Shown in pieces: positions 9,955 to 20,100 of a stretch of 64,000 bases of DNA. The DNA lies in contig OZ245881.1 of NCBI GenBank assembly GCA_965229505.1, positions 2,480,001 through 2,544,000 on the forward strand. The letters run 5' to 3'. The first letter of the stretch is position 1. Each line of letters begins with the position of its first letter. Source of the DNA: UBA6059 sp040219045 (GTDB taxonomy: Bacteria; Bacteroidota; Bacteroidia; Cytophagales; Cyclobacteriaceae). The notes below the pieces were generated by a model that was not told the DNA's origin, did no database searches, and saw only the letters and a program-made list of their open reading frames with translations. A program made the position numbers and the translations under genes.

Positions 9955-11178
9955 ATGGCCAAGTCTTTCAGATTACTGTTCCCAGCAATCTTCCTTTTTC
10001 TTTCTTATACGGCATTTGCGCAGAGTTCAGCGATTATTTCCGGACAAGATACCACCAGAAGACCTATAACTACGGCGGTTCCTTTTTTGACCTTTTCACC
10101 GGACTCCAGATCATCAGCCATGGGTGAGACTGGTGTAGCCACCAGCCCGGATGCTAACTCCGTTCATTGGAACAACGCGAAACTGGCTTTCATAGAAGAT
10201 GAAATTGGCTTTTCAGTATCGTATGTACCTTGGTTGGGAAACATCGTTGACGATATGTCGGTGAGTTATCTGTCAGGGTTTAAGAAAATCGACCGTGTAC
10301 AGACCGTAGGTTTATCGCTGAGGTACTTTGACTTAGGGGAGATCCAGTTGACTAACGATCAAGGGTTTGCAATAGGGTTGGAAAACCCCAGAGAGTTGGC
10401 GGTAGACGGCACTTACTCCAGAAAGCTCACTGAAAACATGGGTATAGGAGTAACCGGTCGATATATCTGGTCTAACTTATCAGGAAGCATCTCCAACAAT
10501 TCAGATGGCAAGCCCGGAAGTAGTGTGGCAGTCGATCTTGGCTGGTACTACCGTAAGGATCTGCTACTCAGTGGGCGCAACTCCAACCTGGCCCTGGGTG
10601 CCTCAATTACCAACATAGGAGCGAAACTGACTTACAGCAGTGAGTCAAATGAAGACTTCTTACCTATCAATTTGAGGATTGGCTCTGCATTTACTACCAA
10701 TCTCGACCCATACAACTCGCTCACATTTGCGGTAGACTTCAACAAACTACTTGTACCGACACCCCCGATCTATGAAGTGGATGAGGATGGAAATTTCGTC
10801 ACGGACCCGGTCACGGGAGACAATGTGATCAGACGAGGAAAAGACCCGGATCGACCATTGCTTAGCGGAATGTTTGGATCATTTAGTGATGCGCCTGACG
10901 GCTTCTCTGAAGAGATGCAGGAGATCATGATTGCATTTGGTACAGAGTACTGGTATAGAGATGTATTTGCGGCAAGAGCCGGCTACTTCTATGAAAATGC
11001 CAATAAGGGGGCGCGCCAGTTCATTACAGTTGGACTAGGCTTCCGTTACCAGGTATTTGGCCTGGACTTCTCCTATCTTGTTCCTACGGAACAAAACCAT
11101 CCTTTGGCAGAAACTTTGCGCTTCACTCTCATGTTCAACTTTAACACCGAAGACGATCCCGTCCCGCCAACAGAGTAA
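9955..11178 (+). CDS. porV: Type IX secretion system outer-membrane protein PorV
   Basis: A 407-residue FadL-like beta-barrel protein with a signal peptide (MAKSFRLLFPAIFLFLSYT) and the PorV hallmark N-terminal segment TAVPFLTFSPDSRSSAMGETG, followed by a stretch reading SPDANSVHWNNAKLAF. PorV is the shuttle that collects cargo from the SprA translocon and delivers it to the PorU sortase at the outer membrane. The gene starts 29 bases after porU, consistent with co-expression of the attachment complex subunits. Confidence 0.96.
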   Translation: MAKSFRLLFPAIFLFLSYTAFAQSSAIISGQDTTRRPITTAVPFLTFSPDSRSSAMGETGVATSPDANSVHWNNAKLAFIEDEIGFSVSYVPWLGNIVDDMSVSYLSGFKKIDRVQTVGLSLRYFDLGEIQLTNDQGFAIGLENPRELAVDGTYSRKLTENMGIGVTGRYIWSNLSGSISNNSDGKPGSSVAVDLGWYYRKDLLLSGRNSNLALGASITNIGAKLTYSSESNEDFLPINLRIGSAFTTNLDPYNSLTFAVDFNKLLVPTPPIYEVDEDGNFVTDPVTGDNVIRRGKDPDRPLLSGMFGSFSDAPDGFSEEMQEIMIAFGTEYWYRDVFAARAGYFYENANKGARQFITVGLGFRYQVFGLDFSYLVPTEQNHPLAETLRFTLMFNFNTEDDPVPPTE

Positions 11179-11186
11179 ATCAATAC

Positions 11187-12455
11187 ATGCTGAATAGAAC
11201 AATAGCTCCTGCTGCAGGGGAGATACAAAAGGTAGACTTGCAGGAAGCGAAAACGACAAGGCTTGCTAATGGCCTTGATCTGCACTATCTCTCTTCAGGT
11301 CAACTTCCTGTTATTCGAATAGAACTTATCTTTAAGTCTGGAGCCTACTATGAAAAGGGTAACGGCCAGTCTTTTTTTGCTGCTAAGATGCTGACTGAAG
11401 GCACTGCCGAGCTCACCTCTCAGCAGATAGCCTCCAAGTTTGATTATTACGGATCTTTTGTGGAGATCAACCCTAGCCTAGATCATGTGAGTGTGGTGGT
11501 CTATACCTTATCTAAGCATCTCAAGCCAGTGATGGCGCTCCTGATGGACGTATTGACCAATGCCACATTTCCTGATAAGGAGCTACAAATACAAAAGAGA
11601 ATCAAGAAACAGTCGATAAAGATCAATCTTGAGAAGACAAGCACGGTGGCCTCAAGAAAGATAAGAGAGATGTTGTTTGGTGCTGGGCATCCGTATGGTA
11701 AGTCTTTGGATATCGCAGATGTAGATGGGATAACAAGAGGCTCGCTACAGGAATATCGGGGAAGTGGTTTGTTTAACCAGCCCACTATTGTAGTAAGTGG
11801 CGGCATCTCCGATCAAGATCTGAAGGTAATAGACAAGGCCTTGACTACTTTGCCTCAGGCGCATCTGGCCAAACCTACAATCGAGCCTCAGGAGACAGGA
11901 GATGAACATCAGGTGATCGAAAAAGAGGGCGCACTTCAATCTTCGATAAGGCTGGCACAAAGAAGTATCTCCAAACACCACCCTGATTACTTTGGCCTAG
12001 TGGTGCTCAATGAGATATTCGGGGGCTATTTTGGTAGCCGTCTAATGAAAAACATACGCGAGGAAAAGGGGTATACTTATGGCATTCATTCATCATTGGT
12101 TCACTTGATTGAAGATCAGATGATGATGATAGGCACGGATGTTAATCGAGAGTTTACGAAGGCTACAATTGAGGAGATAAGCCTGGAAATGGACAAGCTG
12201 CGTCAGGACCTTGTATCCGATGGAGAGCTTTCTTCTGTAAAGAACTATATGCTTGGGAGCTTTCTGTCATCGATCAATACACCATTTAGCCTGGCAGATA
12301 AATTTAAGAGTATCTATTTCCACGGGTTGGATTACTCGTACTATGAGTCCTATGTTGATGGTGTCAAGAGCGTTGGAAGTACAGAGATACGTGATCTGGC
12401 AGGCAAGTACCTTGTCGAAGACCGCTTCTCGAGCGTGGTGGTAGGTGGCTATTAG
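11187..12455 (+). CDS. M16 family (insulinase-like) protein lacking the zinc motif
   Basis: The 422-residue protein has the M16B two-half fold: N-terminal FKSGAYYEKGNGQSFFAAKMLTEGT and the C-terminal R/Y-type region NEIFGGYFGSRLMKNIREEKGYTYG. In active members the first segment reads H-x-x-E-H; here Phe63, Ala66 and Lys67 occupy those positions, so zinc binding should be lost. Inactive M16 halves normally pair with an active partner, but none is adjacent in this window. There is no signal peptide on the chosen start. It lies 8 bases behind porV in the same direction. Its stop codon directly abuts the stop of the opposing WG-repeat gene. Confidence 0.87.
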   Translation: MLNRTIAPAAGEIQKVDLQEAKTTRLANGLDLHYLSSGQLPVIRIELIFKSGAYYEKGNGQSFFAAKMLTEGTAELTSQQIASKFDYYGSFVEINPSLDHVSVVVYTLSKHLKPVMALLMDVLTNATFPDKELQIQKRIKKQSIKINLEKTSTVASRKIREMLFGAGHPYGKSLDIADVDGITRGSLQEYRGSGLFNQPTIVVSGGISDQDLKVIDKALTTLPQAHLAKPTIEPQETGDEHQVIEKEGALQSSIRLAQRSISKHHPDYFGLVVLNEIFGGYFGSRLMKNIREEKGYTYGIHSSLVHLIEDQMMMIGTDVNREFTKATIEEISLEMDKLRQDLVSDGELSSVKNYMLGSFLSSINTPFSLADKFKSIYFHGLDYSYYESYVDGVKSVGSTEIRDLAGKYLVEDRFSSVVVGGY

Positions 12456-14654
12456 CTACCGCAACGGAATGGTGTGTCGAGCCCCTTTGGTCTTGGAAAA
12501 GATAATCTCGTTGATGGGGTCATAAGCCACATTATCATAGCTGAGGGATAGAATATCCACATTGCGATCATCTTTGATCCCGCTCTTACCACGTCTTCTT
12601 ACATGATATAGTCCCGGCGCTAGTTCTTCCAGATGATCATATATGGTAGCTAATGATTGGCGCCCTGAGACTGTTGCAAGACCAAGTTTATTTCCCTTTC
12701 TGATCAGATAATTGCCCGATGGTAAGCGAGAAATAAGGTCATTTTCAAATTCGACTACTTCTGTGCCCTCTTTGTCGAGCAACCCATAACTGGTGCCTTT
12801 TCGAGCAATACTCACTCCCTTAACAAAGGGAGAAACCTCATCGTAGTATGGCTGGATGACCAGTCGTTCCTGGCTATCCACAAACCCCCATTTTCCTTTG
12901 AGCATCACCGGCCCCCTATCCTCTTGCCAGATACCCACCATCTCATACTGGTTGGCGATTCGTAAGCGACCATCGAGATCAAAGTACCCGTACTTGCCGC
13001 CTTTTTGCATACCGATGAAGTCTTGCGTAAACGGAAAGATCTTCTCAAACTGACTGTAGTCAGGAATGATGATTTTACCATCTAGTGTCACCAGCGAGTA
13101 GTAACCATCTCTTATCAGAATCACATATTGATCCGAAAGCACGTCGGATATTGAATCATACTCAAGTCGCAGTTTTGGATTTCCCTTCGGATCAATGAAT
13201 CCTAGCTTTCCCCTGGAGTCCTTTTCCACGAGCCCAATGGGGTGATTGATGATCGAATTGTAGGTTTCGAACACTAGTTCGTTTCGCTGGTTTCGCAGTT
13301 GCTTGAACTGACCATTTTGGATCAGAAATAAGTTAGGCTTGATAATCTCTACCCGCTCATGTTGTGCGGATACCACCCACTCACCAAATGAGTTGATGAT
13401 GCCATATCCGCCCAGGTATTTGACGACCGCATGCTCTCCGACAAAGGCGCCAGCTTCATCGTACTTATAGCCAATGCTAACCTTTCCGGTGAAGTCGAGG
13501 TATCCCCAATATCTTTCCTCTCTGGCAGCAATGAGCAACTCTCCCTGTGGTCTAAGCTCGGCTAAGGGATCCATGGTCAGTTGGCGCTTGTACTTGTCGA
13601 AAACATGCCAGCCTTTAGTGGATTGGGTATAAAAAAAAGGGTTGGAGTAAATAATGGTGTCATGCCCCACTTCCAAAATGAACTCACCACTGATATCTTT
13701 TACGCCGTAGGCTTGTCCATCTCTTACCAGAAGCAAGTTGCTATCTAGTGGTACAATTTGTTCATAGAAGATGCTATCAAGAAGTAATCCCTGGGCGCTA
13801 AAAAGTCTCCCGCTGCTTCCACTATAAGATAATAATAGATTGTGCGCAATGGGTACTACAGTGTCACTTTGAAAGTAAAACAGCTCTTCCTTATTAGTGG
13901 TAGTAGCTTCCCATCGGTCATACTCTTGTGCGATGGCGGTATTGGCATTGGCCAATTCGATAGACTTGTACTCTGCAGGGAGTCTGACTTTTCCTTTATT
14001 ATCGAATAGCCCAATATGCCCATTCGAAGAGAATTTATATAAGCTTTCACTCTGAGGTTCTAGTTCGTCTATGATGAAGGGGGTTAAAGACATGCCTTCT
14101 TTGTTGAACAGAGCGGCTTTTCCTGTTTGGATAGTTACTGCAAGGATCTGGTCATTGATCAGGGTGATTGCTTCATATATGATAGGAATGATGGGTCGCT
14201 CCTTATGATCGATCATACCGTACCTCGGTCCCGAGTTGATTGTCTGGGAAACGATCAGAAGCTCATCTGTTGGTACGATAGACTCATATTGAAAACCAAT
14301 CTGAGGATTACCGTTTGTGTTAAGTAGGCCATAGAGTACATTGTTACTGTACTTCCCTTTGAGCCCCGCCATTATTTTTTGGCCCTTTGTCGGGACAAGA
14401 GAAACATATTGAGCCTCGGTTACTTTTTTGTTGGAAGTGGTGATCAGACCCCAGAGGCCATTTTCTTTGTAACCCACGACCTGATCACTGGGAGAGATAT
14501 CTCCGGAGGACCAACCGAGCTCATCGTAAATCGCCGGAATAAGCAGATTACCATCAATATCCGTCATCCCCACTTTTCCATTTTCTCTAATGAGTTTTAC
14601 ATCAGAAGAGGCAGCAGTAGTTAGAGAGAATAGGAGGAGCAAAACCAACGTCAT
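12456..14654 (-). CDS. WG (KWG) repeat protein with signal peptide
   Basis: This 732-residue protein starts with a signal peptide (MTLVLLLLFSLTTAAS). The rest is an array of WG/KWG repeats of about 45-50 residues, recognisable as G-K-x-G-x-x-D-x-x-G-x-x-I-x-P-x-Y-x-x (for example VGMTDIDGNLLIPAIYDEL, YGYFDLDGRLRIANQYE, WGFVDSQERLVIQPYYDEV). Such arrays are presumed to form a closed or solenoid beta structure used for binding at the cell envelope. No enzymatic domain is visible, so the ligand is unknown. The gene stands alone, converging on the M16 gene with no bases between their stop codons. Confidence 0.85.
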   Translation of the reverse strand: MTLVLLLLFSLTTAASSDVKLIRENGKVGMTDIDGNLLIPAIYDELGWSSGDISPSDQVVGYKENGLWGLITTSNKKVTEAQYVSLVPTKGQKIMAGLKGKYSNNVLYGLLNTNGNPQIGFQYESIVPTDELLIVSQTINSGPRYGMIDHKERPIIPIIYEAITLINDQILAVTIQTGKAALFNKEGMSLTPFIIDELEPQSESLYKFSSNGHIGLFDNKGKVRLPAEYKSIELANANTAIAQEYDRWEATTTNKEELFYFQSDTVVPIAHNLLLSYSGSSGRLFSAQGLLLDSIFYEQIVPLDSNLLLVRDGQAYGVKDISGEFILEVGHDTIIYSNPFFYTQSTKGWHVFDKYKRQLTMDPLAELRPQGELLIAAREERYWGYLDFTGKVSIGYKYDEAGAFVGEHAVVKYLGGYGIINSFGEWVVSAQHERVEIIKPNLFLIQNGQFKQLRNQRNELVFETYNSIINHPIGLVEKDSRGKLGFIDPKGNPKLRLEYDSISDVLSDQYVILIRDGYYSLVTLDGKIIIPDYSQFEKIFPFTQDFIGMQKGGKYGYFDLDGRLRIANQYEMVGIWQEDRGPVMLKGKWGFVDSQERLVIQPYYDEVSPFVKGVSIARKGTSYGLLDKEGTEVVEFENDLISRLPSGNYLIRKGNKLGLATVSGRQSLATIYDHLEELAPGLYHVRRRGKSGIKDDRNVDILSLSYDNVAYDPINEIIFSKTKGARHTIPLR

Positions 14655-14731
14655 CGGGACATAAATCTAGCGAATCAAGAAGCCCTAAGCGCGACTAATA
14701 GTAGAAATGGTAAATACGTAAGATGAGTTGA

Positions 14732-16003
14732 TCAGTCAGCCTTAACCTGATCTTTCTCCAGGTCGAATAGGTCATTGAGAAGATCGATCAAAGTCTCCGC
14801 TTCTCCTCGTTTGCAAGCAGCTTTGAGTTGAAGTACCGGAAGCTTGATGATTTTCTGCATCATGCTCTTCGTCGCTTTATTCAGAATCTCTGACTCCTTA
14901 TCATTAAGCGACTTGAGGTATCTGGACAGTTCTTCCTGACGGATTTGCTCGAGTGCATTTTTGAGCTTCTTGATAGTTGGAGAAACCTCCATCTCCTTTG
15001 ACCAATCACTAAATTCTGATAAGGCCTCATCCACAATGCCTTCCACCTGAGGAATAGCCGACATCCTCTTCTCAAGTGTAGCATTAGCCTTGCTGTGAAT
15101 ATTGTCGATGTTGTACAAGAGAACTCCTGGGATATCCTCAACGGCATTCTCGATGCTTCGAGGAACTGATAGATCCATTAGAACTTTGTGGCTCAAGATC
15201 TCGTGGTTGCCGATAAGTTCTTTGGTAAGAATGGGCTTGTTCATCATCACAGAGGAGATGATTACGTCCATATCTCCTAAAGCATCAGTGAAAGACTCAA
15301 AAGGTATTGTCGAGAAGCCACATTCACTTGCAATTGAAAGCGACTTTTCCAGCGTTCTGTTTACAATATAGACTTCAGCCTTGCTGTACTCCGCCAGGTT
15401 TTTGCAGACATCCTCACCGATCTCTCCAAGACCAAGCACCATTACCTTAGGCCGGGCGAAAGAGGCAGTCAATTCCTGAATGAGCTGTACTGCTGCATAG
15501 CTCACTGATGCCGCGCCATCTCGAAAAGGCGTTTCCTGTACCACACGCTTGTTAGCAAAGAAGATGGTGTGCATGAGCCGATGAAGAAATGGGCCTGCCA
15601 TATTCTCATCTGCAGCCCATTGATAGGCATTTTTGACCTGATTACTGATCTGCATATCACCGACGACCTGTGCTTCAAGCCCAAGAGAGACTCTAAATAG
15701 GTGCTTAACAGAATCATCAGGATTTTCTACCAGTCGAAAGTATTGCTGATAAGAGTCAATATTGTCTATCTGTCTTTCTAGCCCAATGAGCTTAATGATT
15801 TCGTCACTGCAATCATCTTCAGCTATATAGTACACCTCAGTTCTATTACATGTAGATAGAACTAAAGCTTCAGAAATTGGTGTGAATTCTTTGAAGTATT
15901 GAAGCAATCTTTTGCAAGCAGGCTCATCAAAAGACACCAACTCTCTGATATCCAGAGGGGCACTTTTATATGACAAACTGATGGCTTTAAAATGTTGCTG
16001 CAT
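14732..16003 (-). CDS. hemA: Glutamyl-tRNA reductase
   Basis: HemA reduces glutamyl-tRNA to glutamate-1-semialdehyde, the first committed step of the C5 route to heme. The catalytic cysteine is in VLSTCNRTEVYY (Cys52 from this start), followed by the NADPH-binding segment VMVLGLGEIGEDVCKNLAEY and the C-terminal dimerisation helix. The open frame extends 15 codons upstream to a TTG at 16048, but the ATG at 16003 gives 423 residues and the normal family start (QHFKAISLSYKSAPL), so I prefer it. No other heme gene is adjacent. The gene is divergent from the helix-hairpin-helix gene across an AT-rich spacer of about 170 bases. Confidence 0.95.
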   Translation of the reverse strand: MQQHFKAISLSYKSAPLDIRELVSFDEPACKRLLQYFKEFTPISEALVLSTCNRTEVYYIAEDDCSDEIIKLIGLERQIDNIDSYQQYFRLVENPDDSVKHLFRVSLGLEAQVVGDMQISNQVKNAYQWAADENMAGPFLHRLMHTIFFANKRVVQETPFRDGAASVSYAAVQLIQELTASFARPKVMVLGLGEIGEDVCKNLAEYSKAEVYIVNRTLEKSLSIASECGFSTIPFESFTDALGDMDVIISSVMMNKPILTKELIGNHEILSHKVLMDLSVPRSIENAVEDIPGVLLYNIDNIHSKANATLEKRMSAIPQVEGIVDEALSEFSDWSKEMEVSPTIKKLKNALEQIRQEELSRYLKSLNDKESEILNKATKSMMQKIIKLPVLQLKAACKRGEAETLIDLLNDLFDLEKDQVKAD

Positions 16004-16176
16004 ACCCTGCTTTCTTTCAGTGAGCAAAATTAATTCGTTTCGCTTCAATAGTAATGACCTTAGTCATGAGCTATTTAATTTGGAATGGTTTTAAATAAGA
16101 ATCTGTCGAGTGTCATGGCTCTATCTGGCTAATGTTAATATTTATTATATTAATAGGATAGATAACTGACTCGTGG

Positions 16177-17103
16177 ATGATTCGTAAGCTGATTTATCAT
16201 CTTATTTCTATTTATGCCGTTTCCAGATCGGAATCAATTGGATTTACTATTCTAATCCCAGTTTTGTTTATTGTTATTTTTACTCCTCTCTGGTTTAAGT
16301 ATTTATACGAGGCGGAGGGTGTTGCGGATGAGCGTTATCATCTGGAGTTTAAGGAATGGATAGCTGAATCGGAAGCATCAATTCAAAAAGAGAATGACGT
16401 CTCGGAACCAGAGTATTTCGAAGAATCGCCAAAATACCATGACTTTGATCCCAACTTGGCTGAGGTAGCCGAGCTCAAGGCATTAGGATTCAAACCCTGG
16501 ATTGCCGAACGAATTGTCAAATATCGAAATGCTGGTGGGAGGTTTAACACTCCGGAAGACTTGAGCAGGATATACGGGATATCGGAGGAACAGCTGGCTT
16601 TACTGACCCCCTATGTAAAAATTGCTGCTACTAATGAGCCAGTAGAAAAGAATGCTACGGCCATAGAGAATAAGAAATATCCCGAACCAGTTAAAGTAAA
16701 AATTCCAGTTAAGAGCATAAATTCGGCAGTGGCAGAAGATCTGATCTTTATGCGAGGTATTGGTCCTGTATTATCCGAGCGAATTGTAAAATATCGGGAC
16801 ATGTTAGGTGGGTTTTCGTCCCTGGATCAAATTGACGAAGTATATGGTCTTGATAAGGCTATTGCGGATAGCCTGAAACAATATTTTTACCTCGATACGG
16901 CTTTGGTTAGAAAATTGAACATCAATTATCTGAAGGCTGAGGAATTGAGAAAGCATCCGTACATTAATTATAAACTTGCCAATGCGCTCGAGCAATACCG
17001 GATTCAACATGGTGACTATGCTCAGCCTCAGGATTTACTCGCCATTAAAATATTGGACGATAGTACTTTTCAAAAAATCCTTCCTTATCTTAAAATCGAC
17101 TAA
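16177..17103 (+). CDS. Membrane-anchored helix-hairpin-helix protein, ComEA-like
   Basis: A 308-residue protein with one transmembrane segment near residues 22-46 (IGFTILIPVLFIVIFTPLW) and repeated helix-hairpin-helix DNA-binding motifs. The clearest are LKALGFKPWIAERIVKYRNAGGRF (about 100-125) and FMRGIGPVLSERIVKYRDMLGGF (about 190-213), with a weaker third repeat near the C-terminus. ComEA proteins bind incoming DNA during transformation, and Bacteroidota carry longer multi-HhH relatives. A role in DNA uptake is inference. It lies 11 bases upstream of the large helicase gene, so the two may be co-transcribed. Confidence 0.82.
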   Translation: MIRKLIYHLISIYAVSRSESIGFTILIPVLFIVIFTPLWFKYLYEAEGVADERYHLEFKEWIAESEASIQKENDVSEPEYFEESPKYHDFDPNLAEVAELKALGFKPWIAERIVKYRNAGGRFNTPEDLSRIYGISEEQLALLTPYVKIAATNEPVEKNATAIENKKYPEPVKVKIPVKSINSAVAEDLIFMRGIGPVLSERIVKYRDMLGGFSSLDQIDEVYGLDKAIADSLKQYFYLDTALVRKLNINYLKAEELRKHPYINYKLANALEQYRIQHGDYAQPQDLLAIKILDDSTFQKILPYLKID

Positions 17104-17114
17104 TCAATCTCGAT

Positions 17115-20100
17115 TTGGTACAAGATATACTCAAGGCCTACCTCCGGAGATTAACTAACCTTTCTGGTAATAACCGATCTCTTTTCTTGCTGAGGTTGGT
17201 ATCCGACCAATTCATTGACCTACATGATTTTGATTTTGCCAATGGCCAGCCCTCGTTTCAGTTGATGGCGGATCTGATTGCACAAAAAAAGGATATCAAA
17301 CTATGCGACAATCTGGATACTCGTGATGAGTCCAACAACAAAATAAGCCAGCGTCTCAAAAAGCTCCATCGAGTTGAAAAATCGATTTTTGAGGAACGTG
17401 GTGCAAAGGATTTATATGTAGGTTGGCCGTTTGTCCATGGCAAACTAATGGATGGCACTGAGATCAGGTGTCCGCTCCTTTTTTTCCCGGTAGGGATAGA
17501 GCTTAAGGAAAACCGATGGGTGCTGAACCTGCGTCGGGATGTAAACCTGACGTTGAATAAAACCTTTTTACTGGCGTATGCTCATTTTAATCAGGTGAAG
17601 CTGGATGATGATTTGGTTGAACGGGTCTTTGATGATTTTGATAAAGATGCTAAGGTCTTTCGTACAGAATTGTACGAGTTGATCAAGGAAAGTAGCCTGG
17701 AGCTAAACTTCAACCAAGACCTTTTCGCAGATAAAATTGCCACTTTCGGCACTTTCAAAAAGTCTGAATTTGGCAAGAATCATAAGCAGGGCGAACTCAA
17801 ACTTATGCCTGAGGCTGTGTTGGGTATTTTTCCTCAGGCGGGCTCCTACCTTGTTCCAGATTACGTAAGGTTGATTGAGCAGTCAGACATCAACTCACTT
17901 GAGCAGTTTTTTACGAGTAGGACCGTGGATAGAGAAGAAGTTGACTTGAGTAAGCACTCAGAGGCGTACCGATTTCTGGATAAGGTAAAGGAGGAGCAAA
18001 CCTTTACACCATTCAAGCTCGATGCATATCAGGAAAATGCCATTAAGGCAATAAAGAAAGGCAATTCTGTCGTTGTGCAAGGCCCCCCCGGAACCGGAAA
18101 GTCGCAGCTCATTTGCAACCTGGTCGCTGACTATATCGCTCGAGGCAAGAGCATCTTACTAGTCTGTCAAAAGAAGGCGGCTTTGGATGTAGTATTTGAG
18201 CGGTTGAAGGAAATAGACATGCAGCAGTTTATAGGGCTGATGCATGATTTTAAAAACGATCGCAAAACCATTTACGAGCAAATCTCGGATCAAATAGATC
18301 GACTGGATGATTACGAGCATAGGAACAACTCGCTGGACACCATCCAACTTGAGCGCCAGTTCCTCAAAGTCAGCAGACGCATTGATCAGCTGGCCGAAGA
18401 GCTAGGAGAGTTCAAATTTGCCCTCTTTGATGAAGCTGAGTGTGGAAAGTCAGTGAAAGAGCTTTATCTGACTTCTGATCCAAATGACGAATCCATTAAT
18501 GCCAAGCAGTACTATAAAGATTTGTCCTTTGACAAGATTGATGCTTTCAAAAGCAAGCTGCGTCAATACGCGACCTATGGCGAGCGGTTTTTGAGCGAGG
18601 AGTATGTGCTGTCAAACCGAAAGTCATTTGCCAAATTCGGGATGAATGAGTTCAATGAGATCAAGAGAAGCCTCAATGAAATACCTGGGTATAGCCAGAC
18701 GATAGCCAACAAAACTGAAGAGCTGGCTCATCAATCCATCACACTTGAAGAAGCCAACTCTGTGCTTGAGAAGAAGCCTAAAGTGGAGGAATTGCTTGCC
18801 ATATTGAAGGATAAGACCGTCTATCAATACTTCCGCCATATGGTGGAGGTAGATATCACGCCTGACCCACTTTGGATTGCCAATATGGAGCGGCTAGTGA
18901 TGCAATGCTACAAGGGAGCCGGCCCTGAAATCAGCCTCGAAAAAGAGGATCTTGGTAGATTTCAGGAGGTACTGGAGCGTGCGATAAAAACACGGAAAAG
19001 TATTTTTAAATGGTTTTATTGGAGGCTTTTTTCGAAGGACAAGGTTTTTATCACCAGAGTACTAGTGGCAAATGGTCTGAAGAATAGTTCGAAAGATAGT
19101 TTTAATATGCTCATCGAAAAGGTAGATAACCGACTCAACCTGGAGCATAATCTATCCAAGATCAAAGCGCAGAAGTGGTTGCAGGACTTCCCCGTTAAAT
19201 ACCGTAAAATTGAAGTCCAAAACTGGTTTTACTTTCAAAAGCAGGCGGTATCCGCGGCATTGATTTTTTCCTCTTTAAGAACTTTTAAGTCCTTTTTACC
19301 TGTCAATAAAATGTTCTACGAAGAGCTGAGTGAGCGATTCACGCAGCTGCTTGACATTTATGAGACCATACCTGAAAAAATGGCTGACTGGTCGAGGTTT
19401 CTGACGAAGAACCAGATCAATGCAGTCGCCACAACACCGGAAAGGAGCGACCAAATCCAAAAAGCCCTGAAACAAGACTTTGATGCCCTGTGTGAATTCG
19501 ACAAGTTGGCTGAGGCTTTTTCAACATCAGAGTTGGAGTTGATTGATAGGTTGTTTGAAACTGCCGGACAGATAGATACTGAAAAGACGATCGGCTTGCT
19601 GGACAATAGCATTGCACTAGCGTGGATTGACCATATAGAGACCAAATATCCGATGCTACGAAATGTATCGAGTCAGAAGCTCATTGAGCAGGAGCGGGAG
19701 TTGCAGGAGGCTGTGATGGAAAAAATGAAGATCAGCAATGAAATATTGTTGATAAAGGCTCGTGAAAGAACTTATCATGACATTGAGTTTAACAGGCTAA
19801 ATAATAGGGTAACCTACCGCGACTTACAGCACCAGGTGACGAAGAAAAGACGAGTATGGCCTGTAAGGAAGCTTATCAAAAACTATCCTGACGAGGTGTT
19901 TAGCCTTGTTCCGTGCTGGATGGCATCACCTGAGTCCGCATCGGCGATTTTCCCAATGGAGGAGCTCTTTGATCTTGTGATATTTGATGAAGCTTCTCAA
20001 TGCTTTGCTGAGAAGGGTATTCCAGCAATGTATCGCGGAAAGCAAGTGGTTATCACAGGTGATGATAAGCAGCTTATGCCCAACGACCTGTACAAGGTGC

